Assembly: GCA_030998225.1 (NCBI GenBank)
Contig: JAPYXD010000275.1
Location: 558,001-622,000, forward strand
Length of the DNA: 64,000 nt
Reading direction: 5' to 3'
Source: Diplolepis rosae
Taxonomy: Eukaryota; Arthropoda; Insecta; Hymenoptera; Diplolepididae
The notes under the pieces are model-generated. The model was given only the letters and a program-made list of their open reading frames with translations. It had not been told where the DNA came from and ran no database searches. Shown here in pieces: positions 33,006 to 44,401 of this stretch (the first letter of the stretch is position 1; each line of letters starts with the position of its first letter). The position numbers and the translations under genes are program-made.

Positions 33006-34515
33006 ATAAAAAAAATCTGACATATAAGCTACAGCTACAGGACTGTCTGAAAAATGTTTGTGACATATTTCATCGAAAATTTTCGGAATTAAAGATTTAA
33101 ATGATTTATGGTTTCAAAATGTTTTCTTTCCTAATGAATAAATGCTTTTTCTCTCAGTAAAATCATTAAATCTTTATTTAATTATAAATTTAATTAAAAA
33201 TCAAAAAAATTCAATATTCTAAAATTATAAGACAAGCAAGTGTTAAATTTACAAATTTAAAAAATTTAAAATTTCCTAGATCATTCCGGAATTTCGAATC
33301 GATAAACGACAGCCTGAAATCTAAAACTTGGAACAGTTGAAAACGCATGCATTGTAACGAAGAAGCGAGAAGAATAAGGGGAAATGAGTCGTTCTCGCAT
33401 GCAAGAGTGACGAGGAAGGAAAAATGGCAACGCAGCTACATTTTACAGAACTGTGGTCTATAGATCTTATAAAGGAATGGTTCACAAACATTCAATACCT
33501 TAAATCTGATTTCTATGGTATTTTTCAACATTTTTTCAAGAATTTTTCTTTATATTTAATTGAACTGGGGTATTTAGATCTTACAATGGTGTGATAATAA
33601 ACTCTCAATACCTCAAATCTGATTTCTACGAAAAATTCCAACATGTTTTTATGAATTTCTCTATATATTTTATAGAACTTCTTTAATTCGGGATTCAATA
33701 TAAAATTTATAGTACTCGTTAGAGTTACTCCAGATTTTTGCTGCATTAAATCTTGACAGTTATACAAAACATAGAAAATTTGTTCACGGTTCGCTCGTAT
33801 CCCCAACTCTTGAAATAATTCAAGAAAATTTAATGAACATTTTTTTCCGTGTATCATGTATAATTTGAGAGTTATTAAATATTATTTTTTATTTTTTACT
33901 ATAGATTCTTCTACATCTCTAATTGAGTGTAAAATACTTGGAGGAAAATATGTCGATGATTCCATGCTCGAAACGTATTCATACGTTGTTTTCATTACTA
34001 TCGAATTCACAGAGGGGAGATACTTGTCCTGTCTTGTCTGTACAGGTTCTTTAGTTAGTGCACTGCACATTTTAAGTGCAGCTCATTATGCATTATCTGG
34101 GATAGATGAAAAATACGTCAACGTAAATGGAATAAGGATTAGAGTTGGCAGTAATTACAGAACAAAAGGCTTAGAATATGACCTTACAGCTTTATATTTA
34201 CCTAGGGGTTATATATTCGGTAGAAAGTTTGACCCTAATGATATAGCAGTTATGCTAGTTAGTCAATAAATATAACTTTAAAATATCTAATCTTTCAAAA
34301 CTACCCACCCACTTTAATCAAAAACTTTTATGATTCTTTCTAGCTTATAAAGCCGATTCGTTTCTCATATAGACTGTTTAAAATTGATATACGGGAGACG
34401 GAACTTGAGTTCAACGCAGAAGCAGATGCGTTCGGATGGGGCAAAGAGAAGGTGGTCATAGTTGAAGATTTAGTTAAATCAAAAAACCGCTTAAAAATAG
34501 TGAAACATAAGACTA

Positions 34516-34717
34516 CAGTATAACCCCGTTTATCGCAACACCTTCCAATCGCTGTTTATGACAAATTTAAAAGTGATGGGTATTTCCACCTATCCTTAAG
34601 AATCACGTGACCTCTGCTTCTACTAATAGGAGGGGAAAAGAAATGGTAGAGCTTATTGCGATAAACGGGAGAGACAAGTTGCAATAGACGGGTGTTGCGA
34701 TAAACGGACTTTTACTG
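34516..34717. mobile_element. 202-bp MITE, CAGT ends (pogo/Tigger-like)
   Basis: Left end cagtataaccccgtttatcg and right end complementary to cagtaaaagtccgtttatcg, flanked by TA on each side (34514-34515, 34718-34719). CAGT termini with TA targets are typical of pogo/Tigger elements. It lies inside exon 3 between codons for KT and ITET. Confidence 0.88.
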
Positions 34718-34981
34718 TATAACCGAAACTAATTGCAAAAGTGCATTGGACAATTTCAAAAATGATATAACGAAAAAGCATATTTGTGAGCAGGGAATGA
34801 AAGAAGGTGAAAACGTCTATGATGTGAGTGAAAGAAGTTTGTTCGGCTTAGGAGAATTGTTGACCTTGAAGGCGTAGATTAAAAATAAATTTATTTCAGG
34901 GAGACAGCGGTGCTCCTCTGGTTCAAGGAGGTAAACTTATAGGTGTAGCTTCTTGTACTGTTTTCCTGAATTTGAACAATA

Positions 34982-35902
34982 TCAGGTGTACAAGTATGAA
35001 ACCGGTAACGACATCTATGTGTCGCTAGGTAAAACTATACGCTCTGTAAAACCAAATCATTGACGCCATTTCTTCGCATTGAGTTCTGTCAACAATATTC
35101 AGTTCATAAACAATCAAGTTTCATACAACAACTAATTTTTTTTCGCTAGTAAAAATGTCGATTTTTGTGCCTTCAAACTACGATTTTCGGACGTCATTGA
35201 TTTTCTGTTACCAATTGAAGAAATCTGCTTTGGAAGCCCATCGAATGCTTGCGGAAGCTTACGGCCAGCATGCTCTAGGCAAAACACAGTGTTTCGAGTG
35301 GTTTAAAAAATTTAAAAGTGGTAATTTTGATGTGAGAAACGAAGATCGTGGAAAACCACCAAAAAAGTTCGAAGATTGGGATCAGAAGGTTGTTATCTGG
35401 TTTGACCTTCTGAAACCAGGTGAAACAGTTACTGGTCAACGCTACCAACAACAATTGGCCGATTTGAATCGTGCTTTGCGCCAAAAACGTCCAGAATATC
35501 AAACTAGGCAACACAAAGTGATTTTTCTTGATGACAATGCATCAGCACATCGAACAAAAAAGAGTCGGGAATTGGTAAATTCGTACAGCTGGGAAGCCCT
35601 CCCCCATGCGGCTTATTCACCAGACTTGGCTTCATCTGACTACCACTTATTTTCATCAATGGGGCACGCACTTGCTGAACAGCGCTTCGATTCGTACGAA
35701 AATGTGAAAAAATGGCTCGATGACTAGTTTGACTAAAAAAACGAACAATTTTTTTGGCGAGGCATACACGAATTGCCAGAGAGATGGGAAAAATGTGTGG
35801 CTAGCGATGGCCATTACTTTGAAGATTGAATGTATAACCAGTTTTATTAAATAAACGTGTATTTTCTCAAAAAAAATACCGGTTTCATACTTGTACACCT
35901 GG
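34982..35902 (+). mobile_element. 921-bp mariner, internally deleted
   Basis: Inverted ends tcaggtgtacaagtatgaaa and its complement, with TA at 34980-34981 and 35903-35904. The target site is exon 4 of the protease pseudogene, which reads on across it. A standard mariner is about 1.3 kb; the middle of the transposase is missing. Confidence 0.92.
35155..35727 (+). pseudogene. Mariner transposase with internal deletion
   Basis: The N-terminal half is the paired-like DNA-binding region (MLAEAYGQHALGKTQCFEWF, FKSGNFDVRNEDRGKPPKKF). After about residue 79 it jumps to VIWFDLLKPGETVTGQRYQQ and on to FLDDNASAHRTKKSRE and YSPDLASSDYHLFSSM, which contain the second and third catalytic Asp of the DD34D set. 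The first catalytic Asp region is lost in the deletion, so no activity is expected, although the frame is open for 190 residues. Confidence 0.88.
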
Positions 35903-36106
35903 TACTAGCCTATTTTTAGGTGTATTCTACCACTTACAATTTATCAACGATGCTATGAATTATAAAACTACACACGGGAATTCATGTTCATCTAGCTGTA
36001 CAGAAGTTTATGAAAATACCGAGAGAGACGATGAAGTGGTTGAATATTGTGAAAGTTAGTTTTAGTACATCCAAATCGCATCAGAAGTAGCACCATTGCA
36101 TTGAAT

Positions 36107-36681
36107 ACAGTCACCGTTCTATTGAGTGCCGTTCCGTCGAGTGCCACCACCCCTCATTCTTCTTAGAGTGCTCCCCCACTCTCGCGCTGTTTTCGATGCT
36201 CGCGGGATTTCGTTTCACGCCTTCTCAATAATGCCAAGCAATATATAACCGTCATTCGTCACTAACATATCTATATAGATAAATCAGTTCTTTCTATAAA
36301 TAATTTTCCCATCATGGGTGCAATTATATGAGGTAAAAAATAATCTGTATATTTTTAATAATATGTAGTGGAAATTTTAAGTATGAAATTAGCAAAAGTT
36401 CGTACTTTCATGACTACTTCTGTAAGTTTTGTATGTAATTACACAATGTTTATGAAATTTCGAAAAATAAAACACAATCGTACGCACATGTAGAGAAATG
36501 CGCATGCGCGTGAATACGCGTATTTTAACCGTAAAAATACAGTTCAGCGCGGCTGGCACTATTTGGAACGGACGAGAGAAATTTCTTCTCGGCGAGTCAC
36601 GTTCGATGGAGGGGGAAACGCACTCGGGGAGATTATCGTCCCCTACGGCCCCGAGCGTGGCACTCAATGGAACGGTGACTG
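36107..36681. mobile_element. 575-bp MITE with cagtcaccgttct ends
   Basis: cagtcaccgttctattgagt is matched by an inverse end gagtgcc...acggtgactg, and TA flanks both sides (36105-36106, 36682-36683). The flanks outside match the 3' region seen at 41235-41290. It is GC-richer than its surroundings and non-coding. CAGT ends again suggest the pogo/Tigger group. Confidence 0.85.
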
Positions 36682-36683
36682 TA

Positions 36684-37568
36684 ATTTCTGATCCAAAAAA
36701 AATTCCACAACCAGTGTTGCAATTTAGAGTAAATTATTATTCGAAATGTATAATTTTTTAAGGGGTTAGGGTATTGAGTACCATACAGTAGAGAAGGTCT
36801 TAAATTTTTTACGTCTTAGAGATAATTTTGACTTGAATTTAACCCCCTTATATATTAGCCCTTGAGTCTATCCTTTTCTAATATTCTAGTTTCGGTTACT
36901 TCTCAAAATTAGTCGATTCTTGGGCTTGAATTGAAACTTTTTTTTTTTAATACACAATTACAATTCTTGTATAATGGACATTGTACTTTTTCAACCGAAA
37001 TCTTATAAAATCAATCCCATTCGTCGTAATAGCTGAGAAATTAAATTGTTAGAATTGCGTTACTGTTGAGTATGTTAAGTAGTTGCAGAGTTAAATTTGA
37101 ACCTCGGTGTTTAAAAATTTGTATAGCATTCAGCGTCAAATTATATGTGTAGTAATTGAGTTTGCAAAATTAGATATTAATAAAGGCAAATGAATTTAGA
37201 GGATTCCAGAAGTACCTAAATTTTATACTTCCAGCAACTGTCGAGTAAATTTTATATCACTCTTTTCTGAAATTTAGAATTAGTAGTCAACTAAGCAACT
37301 ACTTAGTATAACACGTTTCGGTTTTAGTTGATTTCGTTTTTAGTATTATAACATTATTAAAACAATGAGAACTATCCTAACCAAAAAGGAGACATTTTTG
37401 TCTTTTTTTGCTTGTGTCATCACAAATTTGTGCTTGTGTATGTGATAGTTATATGGTCGTGTGTATAGTTTATGGTGCAAAAGTATGAGAGTTTATTTCT
37501 GCAATTAAAAAATTAAGAACACCTTGTACGTAGCAGTCGCCTTATTAAAATGAACCTTTCAAAATATA
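36684..37568. other. Non-coding stretch downstream of the protease pseudogene
   Basis: 36710-36770 is the shared protease 3' flank. The rest, including a stretch around 36780-37500, is AT-rich with no recognised gene. 37500-37568 matches 16730-16795 and gives the empty site for the next mariner. Confidence 0.45.
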
Positions 37569-38480
37569 CTACTGTGGGCAAAAACTAAGGTGAATTTTTT
37601 TATAAAATGAAAAATCTTTATTTATTCATCCAAATCAATTTTATCCCCTTCAAAGTGATCCCCTTTCGATATAACGCACTTATGCCAACGTTTTATCCAA
37701 TCGTAGAAACACTTGTTAAATTCGATTTCCGGAATTGCCTTCAAAGCCTTCTTCGATTCGGCTTGTATCTCTTCAATCGTGTCAAAACGGTGTCCTCGGA
37801 GTGGTCTTTTGAGTTTGGGGAATAGCCAGAAGTCACAAGGAGCCAAATCAGGCGAATATGGTGGCGTTGAGTTTTTGGCGAAATGGTCACGAAGAACGAA
37901 TGCAGTGTGAGACGGCGCATTATCGTGATACATAAACCACGAGTTGTCTGCCTAAAATATCTTTTGAAACGGTGTTAAGTGATCCTCTTGAAATGCCAAT
38001 AGTGTCAGCAAGGTCTCTAATTGTCAATCGACGATTTTTGTGTACTGATTCTTTGATTTGATTGACGTGCTGCTCGTCAGTTGATGTTGATGGTCGTCCG
38101 GGGCGTTCCAAGTCATCAACACGTTTTCTGCCTTCTTTGAAGTCTTTGTACCACTTATAAACATTTTTCTGCGACAAGGTCAAATCACCGAAGGCCTTCT
38201 GCAACATTCTGAACGTTTCCGCAACTGAAATTTCATTCCGCAAACAAAATTCAATGGCACTCCTTTGCTCAACAAATTCAGACATTGTAAAACTCGAAAA
38301 AATCAGTTTTCGTCGTTTAAAAAACACAAGCGCAACTATATAACAAATGATGACATCGACATGAAATTTGGCACATATGTCAGTGACAGTACGACCTGCA
38401 TAAAAATAAAAGAGTTTGCCCGAATCCCTTAGCCCGCGAAGTTTAAATTAAAAATTCACCTTAGTTTTTACCCACAGTAG
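37569..38480 (-). mobile_element. 912-bp mariner, internally deleted
   Basis: The left end ctactgtgggcaaaaactaa and its inverse at the right are flanked by TA (37567-37568, 38481-38482). The empty site is visible at about 16791-16805 (caaaatataagtcctag). The transposase lies on the minus strand and lacks its middle. Confidence 0.92.
37622..38294 (-). pseudogene. Mariner transposase, two halves out of frame
   Basis: Reading leftwards, the first half starts at [20 protein letters not shown] (about 38284) and includes the helix-turn-helix regions ([40 protein letters not shown]). At about 37940 a deletion with frameshift joins it to [16 protein letters not shown], with the second catalytic Asp, and YSPDLAPCDFWLFPKLKRPL, with the third. 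About a hundred codons including the first catalytic Asp are gone. It ends at 37622. Confidence 0.88.
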
Positions 38481-38499
38481 TAAAGCCTAGTCCTCACCA

Positions 38500-39190
38500 T
38501 ATCAATTACCTCAAGTTATAAACATGTTGGAACTGAACCAAGTTATTCACATGAACTTTCTTCTTTTTTCAAGTATATGCCTTCAACTAGCCACATCTGA
38601 CCAAAATTGTAAAAATAAGAGCATTTTTTGTGATTTGACATTTTTTTTCGATAAAATGAAATATTTCAATATTGTCTTCTGATAGTGCTCATAAATCTCT
38701 ACAAATTATCTACATAACGTTTTGCGATAAAATCAAAATTAGAAAAGTTAGAGTATGTTAAAACTTAAAAAAGTCAATATGTAAATTGCATTTCCCAGTT
38801 AAATTATACAAGATACGAAAAAACGTTATCAAACAAAATTATTTACTACCAAAAAATAAAAAAATTTGAAACTCAACATTTTTTATAAGATGTATATTTT
38901 TCTTTTTAACTATAAAAAATTTGAGTGAAAATCTAAAGTTTAATTTTTCAACCATAATATGTGAAAGACGAAAAAAAACGTACGAATGCAAAATTGTTCG
39001 CTTCAATAAGGTCTGAAAATTTTATCTGAAAAAGATTCTGATAATAGGATTGAAATTCAGAAATTCCATTTTGTAAACAACATATGTAAGATACGAAAAA
39101 AACGTTAAGGCGTGAAATCATTCGTTTGAATGAGGTCTAAAAATTCTTATCGGGACAGTTTTTTACAAGATGTATATTTTTTGTTCTAAT
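38500..39190 (-). repeat. Inverted copy of the dispersed repeat before exon 2
   Basis: Matches 16800-17700 in the same orientation. It occupies the place where the first intron of the protease pseudogene at 39221 should be. No exon 1 was found between 36060 and 39221. Confidence 0.55.
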
Positions 39191-39220
39191 TTCTTCTAAT
39201 ATACTATTCTTTTACTATAG

Positions 39221-40303
39221 ATTCTGCTACATCTCCAATTGAGAGTAAAATACTTGGAGGACAATATGTGAATGATTCCATGCAAGAAACGTATTCATAC
39301 GTTGTTTTCGTTATTACCAGATTTCAAGAAGGAGGGGAATCATTCTATAATGCGTGTACAGGTTCTTTAATTAGTGCACTGCATATTTTAGCTGCAGCTC
39401 ATTGTGCATTATCTGGCAACGAAGAAAAGTACATTAACATAGATAGAATAAGGATTAGAGTTGGCAGTAATTACAGAAAAAAAGGCTTAGAATATGACCT
39501 TACAGCTTTATATTTACATAGGGGTTATGAATTTGGTAGAAAGTTAGACCCTAATGATATAATGGTTATGCTAGTGAGTAAATAAATAAAACTTTGAAAT
39601 ATTTAATCTTTCGAAGATACCTACCCAGTCAATTCAAAAACTTTTATGATTCTTTATAGCTTAGAAAGCCCGTTCGCTTCACAAAGAAAGTGTCTAAAAT
39701 TGATATACTGGAGACGGAACCTGTGTTCGGCGCAGAAGCAGATGCGTTAGGATAAAGAAAATTGGGTCATAGTCGATGATTTGCTCAATTCGGAAAAGCC
39801 TTTAAAAATCGTGAGATTCATGACTATTGCCGAATCTGAATGCAAAAATATATCGACAATTTTAAAAAATGATATAACGAAAAAGCATATTTGTGTACAG
39901 GGAATGATAAAAGGTGACAACGCCCATGAAGTAAGTAAAAGAAGCTTGTTCAGATCAGAAGAATTTTGGGCCTTGCAATCGTGAATTAAAAATACATTTA
40001 TTTCAGGGAGACAGTGGTGCGCCTCTAGTTCAAGGAGGTAAACTTATAGGTGTAGCTTCTAGTGCTTCTTTTATGAATATGATAAATTCCAGCGTATTTG
40101 TAGGTGTATTCTACCACTTACAATTTATCAAGGATGCTATGAATTATAAAACTGCACATTGGAGTTCAAGTTCATCCAGTTATGGGGAGAGAAAAAATGT
40201 TGGTTTGGCAAAATTAAGAAAAGTGATGTGTGGAAATACTCACAGAGAGAACGAAGTGGTTCAATATATATCGAAACGTACTTTCGGTTTGTCCGAGGGG
40301 TAA
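39221..40303 (+). pseudogene. S1 protease pseudogene without exon 1, frameshift in exon 3
   Basis: Exon 2 (39221-39573) is intact and encodes SKILGGQYVNDSMQETYSYV, AAAHC and the Asp motif in DPNDIMVML. Exon 3 (39660-39930) has a 5-base deletion after GCGTTAGGAT, where other copies read ggatggggcaaag, giving an immediate TAA and loss of frame. Its later part is still open (MLNSEKPLKIVRFMTIAESE). Exon 4 (40007-40303) is intact: GDSGAPLVQGGKLIGVASSA, then a tail with SSSSSSYGERK. No signal exon is near. If it is transcribed, the product is truncated after the Asp. Confidence 0.85.
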
Positions 40304-40744
40304 ACCACACTAAAATCATAATTTTTAGAAATTAAAAATCAACCGCTAAGGAAAGAAATCACAAGTGTAGCTATACACAACGCCTCGCGAAGAGAAATAA
40401 CGATGAAATAAGTGTCGAGTAAGAAACAATAGAATTCGATAGCTTAATACAGGGTTCATATAACGATGAATGTTGTTTTGCTGATCTTGGAGTGCTTTAC
40501 CCCTCGAGTTTGTCCTAATCGTATAGTAAGTAGAACCATTACAATAGATAATTTCTGTTTCAAATAAATTTTACACCTGGTTCTCCATTTAGAGTAGAAT
40601 TTTATTTGAAAAGTATAATTCTTCCGCATTTCAATTATTATTATAAATAACGAATTAGCGACAGCACCGATATTTTTAAATTATTCATTACAATTTGAAT
40701 CTCGTCAGTTTTAAAACCTGATCCTTCCCCTGCACGTTTCGTTG
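40304..40744. other. 3' flank of the 39.2-kb pseudogene
   Basis: Contains the shared block gagtagaattttatttgaaa...attcttccgc, with AATAAA at about 40563-40568 as a candidate poly(A) signal. It ends abruptly at cacgtttcgttg, where an exon 3 fragment begins. Confidence 0.5.
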
Positions 40745-41321
40745 TGTTCGACGCAGAAGCAGATGCGCGAGGATGGGGCAAAGAGAACATAATCATAGTC
40801 GAAAATTTGATTGAATCAGAAAAGTACTCAAAAATCGTGATACAAGACTATAACCGAAACTAAATGCAAAAGTGTATTGGGAAATTGTGAGAATGATATA
40901 TCGAAAAAACAAATTTGCGTAAAGGGAATGAGAGAAAGTAAAAACGTCTACGACTGGAGTAAAAGAAGCTTGTTCAGATTAGAGGAATTTTGGACTTCGA
41001 AAGCGTGGATTAAAAATACATTTATTTCAGGGAGACAGTGGTGGGCCTCTGGTTCAAGGAGGTAAACTTATAGGTGTAGTTTCTGGTGATGTCTTTTTGA
41101 ATTTGATGAATACTAGCGTATTTGTAGGTGTATTCCAATTCAAAAAAATTATTTATGAAAATACTAAAAGAGAGGATGAAGTGGTTAAATATTGTGAAAG
41201 ATATGTTTTGTATGTCCAAATCGCATTGGTAGTAGCACCACTGCATGAAATAATTTCTGTTCCAAAAAGATTTCGCACCCAGTGTTGTCATTTGGAGTAC
41301 ATTTTTATTCGATATGTATAA
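40745..41321 (+). pseudogene. S1 protease pseudogene, exons 3 (partial) and 4
   Basis: Starts mid exon 3 at tgttcgacgcagaagcagat, directly after a 3'-flank sequence, so a deletion fused one copy's flank to another copy's exon. Exon 3 is frameshifted near aagactataaccgaaactaa, and its donor is ggagta in place of gtgagt. Exon 4 begins at 41031 with GDSGGPLVQGG, the only copy with Gly-Gly, and reads through to 41321 because its tail is replaced. Exons 1 and 2 are absent. Confidence 0.82.
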
Positions 41322-41391
41322 TTTTTTAAGGAGTTAGGGCAAATTAGAAGTTGCAAAAAATCGATTTAAAGAAAATTGCTTCTGCAGAGGC

Positions 41392-42289
41392 TGCACTGAG
41401 AGACTTTCCGTTAGAGCAAATTATAAAAATGAATTAAATTTTAGTATGATATCCTTTCAGAATGAGGTTTACGTTTTAGATATTAATATGATGGCTTTCA
41501 AGCGTCACAGTTAATATTTTCGTTTAATAAATGGAATATATGTTCTACTAACTGTTATAAAACCTACGAGAATTTAATATTCACTATAACAAATTTACGA
41601 AGCAAAACAAAGAATATGTGAATCTGAAAATCACTATATGAAAAATCACTCACTCCACCAAAAGGTTTGAACTTCAGAAGTTACGGCTCCGGATTATGAT
41701 ACACTATTTATAATCACACAACGCTCGAATTATATTTCAGAATCACTTTTGGATTCGAACCCTCAAACTTTACCAATGTCTACATAATTAAACGCATTGC
41801 TAACGCATAAAGCCTCTCGGCTATTCTCGCTTGACATATTTTGAAAGACATGTCATAAAGTTCGATCTGGATTATTTAAGTCCTCTCGTCTGAATAAATC
41901 ATAATGTAGATGTTTAAAGACCATTACGATTTGATAAAGAAAATTTTATTAACTCAAAGAACACAATATGAATAATCGGACACAAAGGATTTAGTGTGAC
42001 TGAATAACATGTTCCAACTCAAAACTAAATATAAAATCTCACAGGGCTATGACTGATTTAGCAAACTCATCTTTATTATCTAAGGACCTATTGTAAAATT
42101 GTGCAAAAACACATGATCGTTGAGCCCAACCAGCTGTTTGGCGAATAACGTCAATTTTAAGGCCAGCTCGACTCGCAGCAAACGTCTAGACATGTTTAGT
42201 ACTTTGAGCGGTGAATATTGATGTATCCACTTAAGATTGAATGTAAGTCCCATTCCCGTACAAATAGTAGAGTCCCGTGGGGCGCCGTC
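41392..42289. mobile_element. Copy of the cactgagagac TIR family, right border unclear
   Basis: Left end cactgagagactttccgtta continues like 52051 on for about 75 bp. The matching right end was not found before the mariner remnant at 42290. A tRNA-derived SINE lies inside at 41690-41870. The rest is non-coding. Confidence 0.5.
41690..41870 (-). mobile_element. tRNA-derived SINE, copy 2
   Basis: On the minus strand: gcgagaatagccgagaggct (A box region), then gcgttagcaatgcgtttaat, then gagggttcgaatcc (B box) and a body with aaatagtgtatcat. It pairs well with 52563-52740. Confidence 0.65.
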
Positions 42290-42760
42290 AAGCTATGCTG
42301 TTTTGAAAAAATGTTAAGGGCTCGCATGGTGAAAATTTTAGTGCGCTACTGGCCTTGAGTACGCTTGTCGCATTATTTTTAACCGTCGTTTTGTCATCGA
42401 ATCGCTGTCCTTTGAGTGGTTTTTTGAGTTTTGGAAACAGCCAAAAGTCACAGGGGTCTATGTCAGAACTGTACGGAGGTTGTCGAAGCAATGCGATACT
42501 GTGTTTACTCAGAAACTGGTGCACAAGATTCGATGAATGCGCTGACGCGTTATCGTGGTGAAGAAGCCAGTCACCGCCCACACGCGAGTCATTACTAAAA
42601 TCATGTTTAAAATTTCCCAAACAGTAGTTTTCGGTATTCCGAGATCATTTTCTAGTTCACGAACAGTTAATCGACGATCACCTTCAATCGCAAGTCGCAC
42701 CCGCTCAATATCGTCCAATGTTTTTGTCGTCGAAGTTAGATTATCTATAAATCTGCACGG
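42290..42760 (-). pseudogene. Mariner-like transposase remnant
   Basis: Minus-strand fragments in two frames: an N-terminal piece VRLAIEGDRRLTVRELENDL GIPKTTVWEIL (about 42600-42718) and a C-terminal piece WLLHHDNASAHSSNLVHQFL followed by YSSDIDPCDFWLFPKLKKPL (about 42380-42570), holding the second and third catalytic Asp. The first Asp region is deleted. It differs from the mariners at 34982 and 37569. Inverted ends were not found. Confidence 0.8.
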
Positions 42761-43007
42761 TGGAGAGATTTGATGTTTTTTTTTAAATTTATATTCTCAA
42801 GGAGTACAAATACCGACATTTTTTAAATTTCCCTACCAGAGCGTTTAATTACTACAAATTAAAATGTGAAGAGTGCCTATGCATTGCCCATGAATTACGT
42901 GTTAAAATAGTCAACTTTGACATTAATTATCTCTGCGTCGCACAGTGGTCCCAAATCCCAAAAAGCTGGTCAAAAGTCGAAATGTCATTATTTTGAAAAA
43001 ATGTTCC

Positions 43008-43380
43008 TTACTTGGGGGTTTTCGGGGTCGCTGATTTCAAATATGATATCGGTTTTGATATAATCAAAATGGCGGATACAAAATGGCGGAAAAATTGCAT
43101 TAATTTCAAATTTTTTCAAACGAAATCAAGAACTCAGGGGTTTTCGAGGTCACTGATGATGAATTTGATATTCTTTTATGGGAAAACAAAATGGATGATA
43201 CAAAATCTAGAAAAAATTTCAAAAATTTTGATATTATTTTAAAAAAATCGATTATTCAGGGATTTGTAGGGTCATTAATTACGAATCCAATATTAGTTTT
43301 TCGGAACATTAAATTGCAGATTCGAAATGGCTTACTGTATTCGAAAAAATTCAAAAACGTGGATGATTCACTACATTTAT
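43008..43380 (+). repeat. Tandem repeat, about 123-bp period, three units
   Basis: Units begin near 43010 (gggggttttcggggtcgctg), 43136 (caggggttttcgaggtcact) and 43258 (agggatttgtagggtcatta). Each continues with a gaatttgatatt-like phrase, an aaaatgg.gga.acaaaat phrase and aattcaaaa. The units are diverged. Confidence 0.65.
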
Positions 43381-43555
43381 TTATTTTTTTGCACGCTTAC
43401 TTTTAATTTGTCGCTAAAAATGAAACTGATTCATCAATTTAGAAATCAATCAATCGGCTTTTTGAATATAGTATTTTTGAGTGTGCATGCAATATTTTGT
43501 GTCTCTTTCATACATGGAAAAATTAAAATCGAAGAATTTGTTAAATAAACACGGC

Positions 43556-43985
43556 ACGTCGCGGTTAGGCCCCAATTAAAGAGCTCCGGCCACGCCGGCC
43601 GTGGCGACACGCATTGCGCCACTGCAGTTCGGAGATATTTCTACATAAACTGCGATAAAATCTTTATCCGCAGTGTTCCGCAGCTACTTTTTCTTAATAT
43701 TTATTCGAGAGCGTATGCACTACAACCTTGATAAAGATTTTTAACGGAACACTGTAGAACAATAAAGTTTTGATCAACATAAAAGTTATCGTACGATTAC
43801 AACTTTTCTGCAATTTCACGTAAAGAAGAGTATTTTGTACATAGCTGCAATGTACATTTTGTGCAGTGGATAAGTACGCCGCGTACATTCTTAAATTTAC
43901 TATGGAGTCTTTCAATATATAATATTATTTACTATCAAATATTTCTTTTTGAATGTGACGTATAAATTTTACCATGGTTTCTATC
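43556..43985. other. Non-coding stretch with a GC-rich patch
   Basis: 43550-43630 is unusually GC-rich for this window (ctccggccacgccggccgtg). The rest, up to the inverted-repeat segment at 43985, is AT-rich. I recognise no gene or RNA here. Confidence 0.3.
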
Positions 43986-44401
43986 AAAAAACTTGACACT
44001 TTACTGTGTTCTACAGCATGCTCTGTAACAAAAATTGTAAATAATAAAATATGAGTGACAAGAAAGGAAAAATTACAATGGAACGTTACAAAAGCCGACA
44101 TCCTGCATGGTGATTTTACACATGTCCAATTCAATTTTTCTGATAATTTCTGTGTGGTCTACTGTTATGGTGCGAACATTGTAATATTCAGTATAAAATT
44201 TTCTCCGTGTATTGACCAATTTTGTAAAGTAACATTTTTTCGTATTCTGTATAATTTTAATTGAAAAATATCGTCAGGATATTTAGTAGATATTTATGAA
44301 GACTATCGGAAATCAGTATTGCAATTTTTTATTTTTTATTAAAAACTTGTTCCAAAATGCAAACATGCTCCTATTTTCACAATTTTGGTTGGATTTGACT
44401 A

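Larger units (their letters stand above)
33905..36059 (+). pseudogene. S1 protease pseudogene broken by two transposons
   Basis: Exon 2 (33905-34257) is open and keeps His and Asp of the triad, but the Cys after His is Tyr (SAAHY). Exon 3 (34344-34824) is split by a 202-bp MITE at 34516-34717, which brings a stop. Exon 4 starts at 34901 with GDSGAPLVQGG and is split by a 921-bp mariner at 34982-35902; it resumes at 35905 and stops at 36057-36059 with a shortened tail (SSCTEVYENTERDDEVVEYC). Exon 1 at 32055 has lost its donor. The 3' part of exon 2 is almost identical to that of gene 1, hinting at gene conversion. Confidence 0.88.
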
